From Neisseria subflava (GTDB lineage: Bacteria > Pseudomonadota > Gammaproteobacteria > Burkholderiales > Neisseriaceae): DNA of 64,000 nucleotides. The first letter of the stretch is position 1; every line of letters starts with the position of its first letter. A program made the translations under genes and the position numbers. Where the stretch lies: assembly GCF_024205705.1 (NCBI RefSeq), contig NZ_CP073115.1, positions 2,356,001 to 2,420,000 of the forward strand, written 5' to 3'. Of this stretch, positions 13,701 to 19,379 are shown in pieces. The notes under the pieces are model-generated. The model saw only the letters and a list, made by a program, of their open reading frames with translations. It was not told the origin of the DNA and searched no databases.

Positions 13701-14541
13701 CAATCGCTGCTTCATCGCTGTCTTTAATGCCGTTGTTGTTCGCATCGGTCACTGCCGGTACGGTGATACCGTCAAGTACATCAACGCGTGCTTGCAATTT
13801 AGCCGGTGTATTACCTTCCGCATCTTTTGCATCTGCTGGTAGAGCTTTCACCGCTTCATCTGCCGCAGCTTTGGTTTCTGCCGCTTTAGCATTTAAGGCT
13901 TTGAGTTCATCCGCTTCTTGTTGGCTGATAACACCATCTTTGTTTGCTTTCGCCAACGCGTCTTCCGCGGCTGTTTCTGCCGCTTCCGCTGCTTTCACTT
14001 TAGCCAATGCATCATTCAATGCTGAGTTACCAACTGGTGCAGATGAGCTACCACTGCTACCACTTGCAGCAGCAATAATGCCACCTACTGCGGCCACTCC
14101 GGCTGCAGCCCACAGCCAATTAGGATTAAATGCCCAAAATGGTGTTGCTACACTGTTACCACCCAATGCCTGAGGGGCAAATACTTGTTCTGCCAACAAG
14201 GTAACCGCATCACTTTCAACGCCGCTTTGCGGTACATAGGCATAGTATTGTCCGTTTTCTGCCTTACCCAAAAGCAATTCGGTATTGTTGTTTTCGTAAT
14301 AGCCTTCCAGTACCAAATCGGATTCTTGATTAATGTCGGTGCTTTCAAACGCAATGTGAAGGTCGTTACCAATACGTTTGGTATCGATAGTTTCAGGAGC
14401 GTACTGGGTATTGTCGTCAACCAATTCGTAGTTCACATTCGGTTGCGCTTTGATAATGACTTTTTTATTCGTTGTGTTCAGTTTGACGGTCTCAACGGTT
14501 TCGTTGCCACTATTGATTTTTACGCTGATATTCTTTGACAT
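1720..14541 (-). CDS. Giant repeat adhesin, BapA-type N-terminus with 39 identical 105-aa repeats
   Basis: The frame encodes 4273 residues from an ATG with a good ribosome site (AAGGGA). Residues 1-125 resemble the BapA prefix-like domain found at the start of large type I-secreted biofilm adhesins (it includes GQYYAYVP). A hydrophobic segment follows at about 140-160 (WLWAAAGVAAVGGIIAAAS), then a Ser/Gly linker. From residue 178 there are 39 consecutive 105-residue repeats, Ala/Lys/Glu-rich and predicted helical, resembling the GA-like domain family. Each repeat has an EF-hand-like loop DANNNGIKDSDE and a weaker one around NKDGVISQQE. The last residues (AAH) are a frameshift artefact; the protein most likely continues into 2-1567. 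There is no Sec signal, which fits C-terminal type I secretion; the secretion genes are not in the window. It lies 22 bp downstream of the lipoprotein gene at 14564-15046, probably in one operon. Confidence 0.85.
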   Translation of the reverse strand: MSKNISVKINSGNETVETVKLNTTNKKVIIKAQPNVNYELVDDNTQYAPETIDTKRIGNDLHIAFESTDINQESDLVLEGYYENNNTELLLGKAENGQYYAYVPQSGVESDAVTLLAEQVFAPQALGGNSVATPFWAFNPNWLWAAAGVAAVGGIIAAASGSSGSSSAPVGNSALNDALAKVKAAEAAETAAEDALAKANKDGVISQQEADELKALNAKAAETKAAADEAVKALPADAKDAEGNTPAKLQARVDVLDGITVPAVTDANNNGIKDSDEAAIAGALEKVKAAEAAETAAEDALAKANKDGVISQQEADELKALNAKAAETKAAADEAVKALPADAKDAEGNTPAKLQARVDVLDGITVPAVTDANNNGIKDSDEAAIAGALEKVKAAEAAETAAEDALAKANKDGVISQQEADELKALNAKAAETKAAADEAVKALPADAKDAEGNTPAKLQARVDVLDGITVPAVTDANNNGIKDSDEAAIAGALEKVKAAEAAETAAEDALAKANKDGVISQQEADELKALNAKAAETKAAADEAVKALPADAKDAEGNTPAKLQARVDVLDGITVPAVTDANNNGIKDSDEAAIAGALEKVKAAEAAETAAEDALAKANKDGVISQQEADELKALNAKAAETKAAADEAVKALPADAKDAEGNTPAKLQARVDVLDGITVPAVTDANNNGIKDSDEAAIAGALEKVKAAEAAETAAEDALAKANKDGVISQQEADELKALNAKAAETKAAADEAVKALPADAKDAEGNTPAKLQARVDVLDGITVPAVTDANNNGIKDSDEAAIAGALEKVKAAEAAETAAEDALAKANKDGVISQQEADELKALNAKAAETKAAADEAVKALPADAKDAEGNTPAKLQARVDVLDGITVPAVTDANNNGIKDSDEAAIAGALEKVKAAEAAETAAEDALAKANKDGVISQQEADELKALNAKAAETKAAADEAVKALPADAKDAEGNTPAKLQARVDVLDGITVPAVTDANNNGIKDSDEAAIAGALEKVKAAEAAETAAEDALAKANKDGVISQQEADELKALNAKAAETKAAADEAVKALPADAKDAEGNTPAKLQARVDVLDGITVPAVTDANNNGIKDSDEAAIAGALEKVKAAEAAETAAEDALAKANKDGVISQQEADELKALNAKAAETKAAADEAVKALPADAKDAEGNTPAKLQARVDVLDGITVPAVTDANNNGIKDSDEAAIAGALEKVKAAEAAETAAEDALAKANKDGVISQQEADELKALNAKAAETKAAADEAVKALPADAKDAEGNTPAKLQARVDVLDGITVPAVTDANNNGIKDSDEAAIAGALEKVKAAEAAETAAEDALAKANKDGVISQQEADELKALNAKAAETKAAADEAVKALPADAKDAEGNTPAKLQARVDVLDGITVPAVTDANNNGIKDSDEAAIAGALEKVKAAEAAETAAEDALAKANKDGVISQQEADELKALNAKAAETKAAADEAVKALPADAKDAEGNTPAKLQARVDVLDGITVPAVTDANNNGIKDSDEAAIAGALEKVKAAEAAETAAEDALAKANKDGVISQQEADELKALNAKAAETKAAADEAVKALPADAKDAEGNTPAKLQARVDVLDGITVPAVTDANNNGIKDSDEAAIAGALEKVKAAEAAETAAEDALAKANKDGVISQQEADELKALNAKAAETKAAADEAVKALPADAKDAEGNTPAKLQARVDVLDGITVPAVTDANNNGIKDSDEAAIAGALEKVKAAEAAETAAEDALAKANKDGVISQQEADELKALNAKAAETKAAADEAVKALPADAKDAEGNTPAKLQARVDVLDGITVPAVTDANNNGIKDSDEAAIAGALEKVKAAEAAETAAEDALAKANKDGVISQQEADELKALNAKAAETKAAADEAVKALPADAKDAEGNTPAKLQARVDVLDGITVPAVTDANNNGIKDSDEAAIAGALEKVKAAEAAETAAEDALAKANKDGVISQQEADELKALNAKAAETKAAADEAVKALPADAKDAEGNTPAKLQARVDVLDGITVPAVTDANNNGIKDSDEAAIAGALEKVKAAEAAETAAEDALAKANKDGVISQQEADELKALNAKAAETKAAADEAVKALPADAKDAEGNTPAKLQARVDVLDGITVPAVTDANNNGIKDSDEAAIAGALEKVKAAEAAETAAEDALAKANKDGVISQQEADELKALNAKAAETKAAADEAVKALPADAKDAEGNTPAKLQARVDVLDGITVPAVTDANNNGIKDSDEAAIAGALEKVKAAEAAETAAEDALAKANKDGVISQQEADELKALNAKAAETKAAADEAVKALPADAKDAEGNTPAKLQARVDVLDGITVPAVTDANNNGIKDSDEAAIAGALEKVKAAEAAETAAEDALAKANKDGVISQQEADELKALNAKAAETKAAADEAVKALPADAKDAEGNTPAKLQARVDVLDGITVPAVTDANNNGIKDSDEAAIAGALEKVKAAEAAETAAEDALAKANKDGVISQQEADELKALNAKAAETKAAADEAVKALPADAKDAEGNTPAKLQARVDVLDGITVPAVTDANNNGIKDSDEAAIAGALEKVKAAEAAETAAEDALAKANKDGVISQQEADELKALNAKAAETKAAADEAVKALPADAKDAEGNTPAKLQARVDVLDGITVPAVTDANNNGIKDSDEAAIAGALEKVKAAEAAETAAEDALAKANKDGVISQQEADELKALNAKAAETKAAADEAVKALPADAKDAEGNTPAKLQARVDVLDGITVPAVTDANNNGIKDSDEAAIAGALEKVKAAEAAETAAEDALAKANKDGVISQQEADELKALNAKAAETKAAADEAVKALPADAKDAEGNTPAKLQARVDVLDGITVPAVTDANNNGIKDSDEAAIAGALEKVKAAEAAETAAEDALAKANKDGVISQQEADELKALNAKAAETKAAADEAVKALPADAKDAEGNTPAKLQARVDVLDGITVPAVTDANNNGIKDSDEAAIAGALEKVKAAEAAETAAEDALAKANKDGVISQQEADELKALNAKAAETKAAADEAVKALPADAKDAEGNTPAKLQARVDVLDGITVPAVTDANNNGIKDSDEAAIAGALEKVKAAEAAETAAEDALAKANKDGVISQQEADELKALNAKAAETKAAADEAVKALPADAKDAEGNTPAKLQARVDVLDGITVPAVTDANNNGIKDSDEAAIAGALEKVKAAEAAETAAEDALAKANKDGVISQQEADELKALNAKAAETKAAADEAVKALPADAKDAEGNTPAKLQARVDVLDGITVPAVTDANNNGIKDSDEAAIAGALEKVKAAEAAETAAEDALAKANKDGVISQQEADELKALNAKAAETKAAADEAVKALPADAKDAEGNTPAKLQARVDVLDGITVPAVTDANNNGIKDSDEAAIAGALEKVKAAEAAETAAEDALAKANKDGVISQQEADELKALNAKAAETKAAADEAVKALPADAKDAEGNTPAKLQARVDVLDGITVPAVTDANNNGIKDSDEAAIAGALEKVKAAEAAETAAEDALAKANKDGVISQQEADELKALNAKAAETKAAADEAVKALPADAKDAEGNTPAKLQARVDVLDGITVPAVTDANNNGIKDSDEAAIAGALEKVKAAEAAETAAEDALAKANKDGVISQQEADELKALNAKAAETKAAADEAVKALPADAKDAEGNTPAKLQARVDVLDGITVPAVTDANNNGIKDSDEAAIAGALEKVKAAEAAETAAEDALAKANKDGVISQQEADELKALNAKAAETKAAADEAVKALPADAKDAEGNTPAKLQARVDVLDGITVPAVTDANNNGIKDSDEAAIAGALEKVKAAEAAETAAEDALAKANKDGVISQQEADELKALNAKAAETKAAADEAVKALPADAKDAEGNTPAKLQARVDVLDGITVPAVTDANNNGIKDSDEAAIAGALEKVKAAEAAETAAEDALAKANKDGVISQQEADELKALNAKAAETKAAADEAVKALPADAKDAEGNTPAKLQARVDVLDGITVPAVTDANNNGIKDSDEAAIAGALEKVKAAEAAETAAEDALAKANKDGVISQQEADELKALNAKAAETKAAADEAVKALPADAKDAEGNTPAKLQARVDVLDGITVPAVTDANNNGIKDSDEAAIAGALEKVKAAEAAETAAEDALAKANKDGVISQQEADELKALNAKAAETKAAADEAVKALPADAKDAEGNTPAKLQARVDVLDGITVPAVTDANNNGIKDSDEAAIAAH
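1726..14010 (-). repeat. Tandem array of 39 identical 315-bp coding units
   Basis: The sequence repeats with a period of exactly 315 bases; because 4 x 315 equals 21 lines of 60, whole printed lines recur unchanged. I saw no substitution among the 39 units apart from the first codons of the N-terminal unit (ALAKV instead of ALEKV). The period is a multiple of three, so copy-number change keeps the frame. Identity this complete implies recent expansion or continual homogenisation, and the copy number in the assembly should be treated as approximate. Confidence 0.95.
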
Positions 14542-14563
14542 GGATTTTCCCTTTTAAATTTGT

Positions 14564-15046
14564 TTAGTTGGCCGCACAGGCTGTTTCGTTAATGCGTGAA
14601 ATTGTGTGGGCTTGATGCTTAAGTTTCTTTAATGCTTCTTGTGCTGTTGCTGCATCAACCTCTTTGATTTGAGGCACTGAAACGTTTGTTGCATCAATTT
14701 GATAATAGTGCACTGATTGTTCTGTTAGGCTTCCGTTGAGTCTTGTTGCAGGCTTGGCTGCTACGTAATGCGCTTCGAAAGTTGTAGGTTTGGCGCAAAT
14801 TTCTGTTTTTGCAAAACCGCCTACTTGGAGAGACGATAGGTATTCGCCATTAACTTTAATATTGACTGCGATTGGGTTTGCACCCGCATCGGCACGATAG
14901 AAGACCAAACCGGCTTGATTTACTTGCGGTTTAATTTGAGATGAGTGGTTGTCAAAGTTTGACCATCTGTTGTTACTTAATGTACAGGCAGACAGCACGG
15001 ATACAGCTAAGGCTGCTGCAACCGTCAGTTTTAAAAGTTGCATCAT
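14564..15046 (-). CDS. Small lipoprotein upstream of the giant adhesin
   Basis: The product has 160 residues with a lipoprotein signal peptide: MMQLLKLTVAAALAVSVLSAC, lipobox LSAC with Cys21 as the lipidated residue. The mature part has a compact beta-type pattern (VFYRADAGANPIAVNIKVNG, then GGFAKTEICAKP) reminiscent of DUF2846-like lipoproteins; I do not recognise a specific family with certainty. The start has GAGGA six bases upstream. It ends 22 bp before the adhesin start codon on the same strand, so the two are probably cotranscribed. A role in presenting or anchoring the adhesin at the outer membrane is an inference from position only. Confidence 0.75.
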   Translation of the reverse strand: MMQLLKLTVAAALAVSVLSACTLSNNRWSNFDNHSSQIKPQVNQAGLVFYRADAGANPIAVNIKVNGEYLSSLQVGGFAKTEICAKPTTFEAHYVAAKPATRLNGSLTEQSVHYYQIDATNVSVPQIKEVDAATAQEALKKLKHQAHTISRINETACAAN

Positions 15047-15103
15047 TTACATTCCTCGCAATATTACAATATGAATTAAAAGTGTTTTACTATAACCATC
15101 AAA

Positions 15104-15132
15104 ACTATACAGACGACCCTACCTTTATGCAA
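15104..15132 (-). promoter_or_regulatory. Putative sigma70 promoter of the lipoprotein-adhesin operon
   Basis: On the minus strand there is TTGCAT, a 17-base spacer and TATAGT, located 58 bases upstream of the lipoprotein start codon. The -10 matches consensus at 5 of 6 positions and the -35 at 3 of 6. It lies between the IS copy (left end 15181) and the gene. Confidence 0.5.
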
Positions 15133-15180
15133 GTATATTATTTAAATGTATTTGAATAATCTTCCCCTATCTGCAAATCC

Positions 15181-16390
15181 TAGACCTTTGCAAAATTCCT
15201 TTCCCCCAGACAGCCGAAACCCAAACACAGATTTTCGGCTGTTTCCGCCCCCCCAATACCTCCTGATTTTACCCAAATATCCCCTTAATCTCCCTTGGAT
15301 ACCTGATTAATCAGGCATCTGGCCGCCTTTTAGGCGCCAACAGGCGCACTTAGCCTGTTGGCGGCTTTCAAAAGGTTCAAACACATCGCCTTCAGGTGGC
15401 TTTGTGCACTCACTTTAATCAGCCCGAAATAGGCTGCCCGCGCATAGCGGAATTTACGGTGCAGCGTACCGAAACTTTATTCGACCACATAACGGGTCTT
15501 CGATAAATATCGGTGGCGTTTGGTTTGCGCTTCCGACAACGGATGTTTGCGGTGGGCTTTGCGCATAATACCGTCCAGCAGCCGATGCTCTTTCAGATGT
15601 TGCCGGTTTCCCTTACTGTCATAGCCTTTATCGGCATAGACGGTCGTACCTTTGGGTAACCCTTCCAACAAAGGCAATAGGTGTTTGCATTCATGGGCAT
15701 TGGCGGGGGTAATGTGCAGTTTCCCGATATAGCCTTCCTCATCGGTGCGGGTATGTTGTTTGTAACCGAGTCTGTATAAACCGTTTTTCTTTGTCCAGCG
15801 GGCATCGCTGTCTTTACTCGGTGTGGTTTGTCCGCTGACTTGTCCTTCTTCATCGACTTCTATGGCCTGACGCTGTTTGCTGCCGGCGGTCTGAATAATG
15901 GTGGCGTCAATGACGGCGGCGGATGCTTTCTCTATTTTTAGGTTTTTTTCGGTCAGTTGGCGGTTAATCAGTTCCAGCAATTCGGACAGGGTGTCGTCTT
16001 GCGCCAGCCAGTTGCGGTAGCGGCATAAGGTGCTGTAATCGGGGATGCTCAGTTCGTCAAAACGGCAAAACAGGTTGAAATCGATGCGGGTGATGAGGCT
16101 GTGTTCGAGTTCGGGATCGGAGAGGCTGTGCCATTGGCCGAGCAGGACGGCTTTGAATATGGACAACAGGGGATAGGCGGGACGGCCGCGGTGGTCTCGA
16201 AGGTAACGGGTTTTTTGACGATTCAGGTATTGTTCGATTGGTTGCCAATCAATCACTTGATCCAACTTCAATAGTGGGAAGCGGTCGATGTGTTTGGCAA
16301 TCATGGCTTGGGCAGTTTGCTGAAAGAAGGTACTCATGAAAAATCCCCTAAATGTCTTGGTGGGAATTTAGGGGATTTTGCAAAGGTCTC
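15181..16390 (-). mobile_element. IS5-family (IS1106-like) insertion sequence, copy 1, with inactive transposase
   Basis: The element is bounded by terminal inverted repeats: left (t)AGACCTTTGCAAAATTCC and right GCAAAGGTCTC, the right end lacking about 10 bases compared with copy 2 at 21497-22714. It is very similar to copy 2 over its whole length. The right end stops five bases before the nadB stop codon. I see no clear target-site duplication. Confidence 0.85.
15330..16337 (-). pseudogene. IS1106-like transposase, truncated by an in-frame stop
   Basis: The frame matches the 335-residue transposase of copy 2 for 286 residues, then meets TAA at 15477-15479 where copy 2 has CAA (Gln, in the motif VVEQSFG). 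The remaining 49 codons stay open to the same stop position at 15330. The DDE-type motifs (DATIIQ, YADKGYDS) are upstream of the nonsense codon, but the conserved C-terminal part with the last catalytic Glu region is lost. This is a single C-to-T change in the coding strand, so the copy is probably inactive by itself, though its ends could be mobilised by copy 2. Confidence 0.8.
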
Positions 16391-16395
16391 AAACC

Positions 16396-17904
16396 TTACA
16401 ATTCACTATTAAAATGTGCTCCGATGTTCTGTCTCCGCCTGTATGCGGCTTGGGCGACGGCGAGGCTGCATTCGAGCAGGTTGCGGTTTTCGTATTCAGA
16501 CGCGGTGTATGGCTCGGCTTGGTTTTGCTTCCAAAGCTGCAGTTGGGCGATGGCGCGGCGCAGGCCGGTATCGTTGCGTAGGATACCCAGATGACGTTGG
16601 TTGAACGTTTGCAGGACGGGGCGGCTGAATGTGTTTTGGAGGCCGTCTGAAAAGATGTCTGTTTCGGCAGAGGGGCTTTCAGACGGCCTTTGGAATGGTT
16701 TGGTTTGGAACGCTTGACCATCCGCGATGGTTTGGGCGGCAAGTCTGGCGGTAACGACGCATTCGAGCAGGGAGTTGCTGGCGAGGCGGTTGGCTCCGTG
16801 CAATCCTGTGCAGGCGGTCTCGCCCAAGGCGTAGAGCTGCGGCAGGGAGGTTCTGCCGCTGGGGTCAGTTTGGATGCCGCCGCAGGTGTAGTGTTGCACG
16901 GGGCGGACGGGGATGGCTTGGCGCGTGATGTCCAAACCGCATTGGGACAGGCAGTGCCGATGGATAGACGGGAAATGCCGGCGGACGAACGTTGCGGGTT
17001 GATGGCTGATATCGAGTGAGACGAAGTCTTGCGTTTGCTTGGCGATTTCGGCGGCGATGGAGCGGGCAACGATGTCGCGCGGTGCGAGTTCGGCGCGGCG
17101 GTCGTAATGCGGCATAAACCGTTCGCCCGATTGGTTGGTCAGGATGCCGCCTTCGCCGCGCACGGCTTCGGAAATCAGGAAGGTGCGGCCGTTTTCAGAC
17201 GGCCTTGCCAAGCCTGTGGGGTGGAATTGGATAAATTCGAGGTTTTCGACTGCGCAGCCTGCGCGTATCGCCATAGCGATGGCGTCGCCCGTGCATTCGG
17301 GCGGCGTGGTAGTGGCGGCGTAAATCTGTCCCAAGCCGCCGCCTGCGAGTATGGTATGGCTGGCGCGGATGCTGTAGGTTGCTTGCGTTCGGCGGTCGAG
17401 GACGGTCAGTCCGCACGCTGCGCCTGATTCGGTTTGGATGTCCAATGCCATCTGCTGTTCGCAAACGCGGATGTTCGGGCGGCGGCGTATTTGGGCAATC
17501 AGGCTCTGCATGACGGCTTCGCCCGTGTAGTCGGCGACGTGGGCGATTCGGCGGCAGGTATGCCCGCCTTCGCGCGTCAGGTGCAGGTCGTTATGACTCC
17601 GGTCGAACGCCACGCCTTGTGCCAGCAGCCATTCGATTGCCGGTTTGCCTTGCGACAGGATGGCGTGGACGGCGACTTCGTCGCACAAACCCGCGCCCAC
17701 TTCCAAAGTATCGGCAACGTGTTTTTCGATGTCGTCCTCTCTCGACCACGCCGCCGCAATCCCGCCTTGCGCATGACGGCTGGCGGTGTCGTCCAGCCGG
17801 TTTTTGCACAAAATGACGATGCGGAACGATTCAGGCAGCGACAGGGCGAGCGTCAGTGCCGCCAGCCCGTTTCCGGCAATCAATACGTCGCAATCGGTTT
17901 GCAT
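16396..17904 (-). CDS. nadB: L-aspartate oxidase
   Basis: NadB is a cytoplasmic FAD enzyme that oxidises L-aspartate to iminoaspartate, the first step of de novo NAD synthesis. The product has 502 residues, close to the family length. The N-terminus has the FAD dinucleotide-binding motif (DVLIAGNGLAALTLAL), followed by SRHAQGGIAAA, the REGGHTCRRI substrate/FAD segment near residue 120, and the succinate dehydrogenase/fumarate reductase-type C-terminal domain. It lies downstream of nadA on the same strand, with a Correia element in the gap, so NAD-linked control of nadA would reach nadB only by readthrough. An IS copy begins five bases past the stop codon, and no separate terminator is visible. 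Confidence 0.95.
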   Translation of the reverse strand: MQTDCDVLIAGNGLAALTLALSLPESFRIVILCKNRLDDTASRHAQGGIAAAWSREDDIEKHVADTLEVGAGLCDEVAVHAILSQGKPAIEWLLAQGVAFDRSHNDLHLTREGGHTCRRIAHVADYTGEAVMQSLIAQIRRRPNIRVCEQQMALDIQTESGAACGLTVLDRRTQATYSIRASHTILAGGGLGQIYAATTTPPECTGDAIAMAIRAGCAVENLEFIQFHPTGLARPSENGRTFLISEAVRGEGGILTNQSGERFMPHYDRRAELAPRDIVARSIAAEIAKQTQDFVSLDISHQPATFVRRHFPSIHRHCLSQCGLDITRQAIPVRPVQHYTCGGIQTDPSGRTSLPQLYALGETACTGLHGANRLASNSLLECVVTARLAAQTIADGQAFQTKPFQRPSESPSAETDIFSDGLQNTFSRPVLQTFNQRHLGILRNDTGLRRAIAQLQLWKQNQAEPYTASEYENRNLLECSLAVAQAAYRRRQNIGAHFNSEL

Positions 17905-17939
17905 GGTGTTGTCCTTGTTTGAAAGGTCGTCTGAAACGG

Positions 17940-18095
17940 TATAGTGGATTAAATTTAAACCAGTACGGCGTTGCCTCGCCTTAGCTCAAAGAGAACGATT
18001 CTCTAAGGTGCTCAAGCACCAAGTGAATCGATTCCGTACTATTTGTACTGTCTGCGACTTCGTCGCCTTGTCCTGATTTTTGTTAATCCACTATA
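17940..18095. repeat. Correia repeat enclosed element (CREE/NEMIS), full-length type
   Basis: This is a 156-bp element bounded by TATAGTGGATTAA and its inverse TTAATCCACTATA, with the characteristic internal segments (GTACGGCGTTGCCTCGCC, CTTGGTGC, CTGTCTGCGACTTCGTCGCC). CREEs are neisserial miniature elements inserted at TA. They are known to carry outward promoters, IHF sites in the long form, and RNase III-cleavable hairpins. This one separates nadA (ends 18111) from nadB (starts 17904). Confidence 0.93.
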
Positions 18096-18110
18096 AATGC
18101 GGACGGCAAA

Positions 18111-19223
18111 TCAGGCGGGGCCCATGCCGTTGAACACATCTTTTTTCTTCAGTCCTGCCGCGAAGTCGAGCATACGCTGCAAAGGCAGTTTGGCGGCTTC
18201 GCCCAGCTTTCTGTCCAACAGAATTTCGTTGTGTCCGCTTGTCAGGGCGTATTTGATGCCGCCCAGCGAATTCATCGCCATCCACGGGCAGAACGCGCAG
18301 CTTTTGCAGCTTCCGCCGTTGCCCGCAGTCGGTGCGGCGATAAATTCTTTGTCGGGTGCCTGCTTTTGCATTTCGTGCAGGATGCCCAAATCGGTCGCCA
18401 CGATGAATTTTTTTTCAGGACGCGATACGGCGGCCTTGAGCAGTTTGCTGGTCGAGCCGACCACGTCGCCCAGTTCGATGACGCTTTGCGGCGATTCAGG
18501 ATGAACCAGCACCACCGCGTCGGGATGCTCCACCTTCAACGCCGCCAGTTCCTGCCCTTTGAATTCGTTATGGACGATGCACGAACCCTGCCACAACAGC
18601 ATATCCGCGCCCGTTTCGCGGCGGATGTAGTCGCCGAGGTGGCGGTCGGGCCCCCAAATCAGCTTCTCGCCGCGCGATTTCAAATACGACACGATTTCCA
18701 ACGCCACCGAAGACGTTACCACCCAGTCAGCACGCGCTTTCACGGCGGCGGAAGTGTTGGCGTACACCACCACTGTGCGGTCGGGATGTTGGTCGCAAAA
18801 CGCCGAAAACGCCTCTTCCGGGCAACCCAAATCCAAAGAACATTCTGCTTCCAAATCAGGCATCAGCACTGTTTTTTCAGGGCAGAGGATTTTCGCGCTC
18901 TCGCCCATAAATCGCACACCCGCCACCACCAATGTATCGGCTTCGTGTTCCGCGCCGAAACGTGCCATTTCCAGCGAATCTCCCACGCATCCGCCTGTTT
19001 CCAAAGCCAAATCCTGAATCAGCGGATCAACATAATAATGCGCCACCAAGACCGCGTTTTTCTCCTTCAGCAAAGCCTTGATTTCGTCTTTCAGACGACC
19101 TGCCGTCTCGCGGTCGGGCGTGTCGGCAACCTTCGCCCACGCCTGACGGATTTGGCAGGCAGAAGTCGGCGTTTGGATGAGGGGCATATCGTAATCGAAC
19201 GAGCGGCGGGCGGCGGTTTGCAT
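18111..19223 (-). CDS. nadA: Quinolinate synthase A
   Basis: NadA condenses iminoaspartate with dihydroxyacetone phosphate to quinolinate, using a 4Fe-4S cluster; it works directly after NadB. The product has 370 residues. Three conserved cysteine regions for the cluster are visible: near 126 (DLEAECSLDLGC), near 210 (QGSCIVHNEF) and in the C-terminal CKSCAFCPWM. HYYVDP near residue 62 and ANTSAAVKA are family signatures. The start is ATG with AAGGAAG upstream. The gene is divergent from the NadQ-like regulator at 19380, and the shared gap contains a strong palindrome over the promoters. Confidence 0.96.
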   Translation of the reverse strand: MQTAARRSFDYDMPLIQTPTSACQIRQAWAKVADTPDRETAGRLKDEIKALLKEKNAVLVAHYYVDPLIQDLALETGGCVGDSLEMARFGAEHEADTLVVAGVRFMGESAKILCPEKTVLMPDLEAECSLDLGCPEEAFSAFCDQHPDRTVVVYANTSAAVKARADWVVTSSVALEIVSYLKSRGEKLIWGPDRHLGDYIRRETGADMLLWQGSCIVHNEFKGQELAALKVEHPDAVVLVHPESPQSVIELGDVVGSTSKLLKAAVSRPEKKFIVATDLGILHEMQKQAPDKEFIAAPTAGNGGSCKSCAFCPWMAMNSLGGIKYALTSGHNEILLDRKLGEAAKLPLQRMLDFAAGLKKKDVFNGMGPA

Positions 19224-19290
19224 GAGACTTCCTTATGGCTGGTTTTTCAGACGGCATAAAGATTTGCCGTTTATATTTTGAAATATTTTT

Positions 19291-19321
19291 ATATTATGCT
19301 CAACTTGAGTATAATATGCAA
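19291..19321. promoter_or_regulatory. Palindromic operator overlapping divergent nadA and nadQ promoters
   Basis: Positions 19291-19317 form a 27-base palindrome centred on 19304. The left arm is ATATTATGCTCAA, then C, then an inverted right arm identical except for one pair. Leftward, TTGCAT (19321-19316), a 17-base spacer and CATAAT (19298-19293) make a nadA promoter. Rightward, TATAAT (19310-19315) can serve the regulator gene. Both -10 hexamers lie inside the palindrome arms, as expected for a repressor site. That the NadQ-like protein binds it is inferred from adjacency. Confidence 0.65.
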
Positions 19322-19379
19322 GGTCGTCCGAAAACCGCTTTGGTTTACAATAAGGTTTTCTCTTGAATGAAAGCCACGC

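Noticed and set aside
1948..13842. Thirty-eight identical 79-codon frames at 315-bp spacing
   Set aside because: These are another shadow frame of the same repeat unit, rich in Cys and Phe, with no independent coding evidence.
1726..14010. CRISPR array or other spaced repeat
   Set aside because: Units are contiguous, 315 bp long, in-frame and without variable spacers.
1757..14173. A 4138-codon open frame on the plus strand opposite the adhesin
   Set aside because: It is the antisense shadow of a perfect in-frame repeat; one stop-free antisense unit repeated 39 times is necessarily open. It has no ribosome site, and the composition (Ser/Ala/Phe) is that of complemented Ala/Glu/Lys codons.
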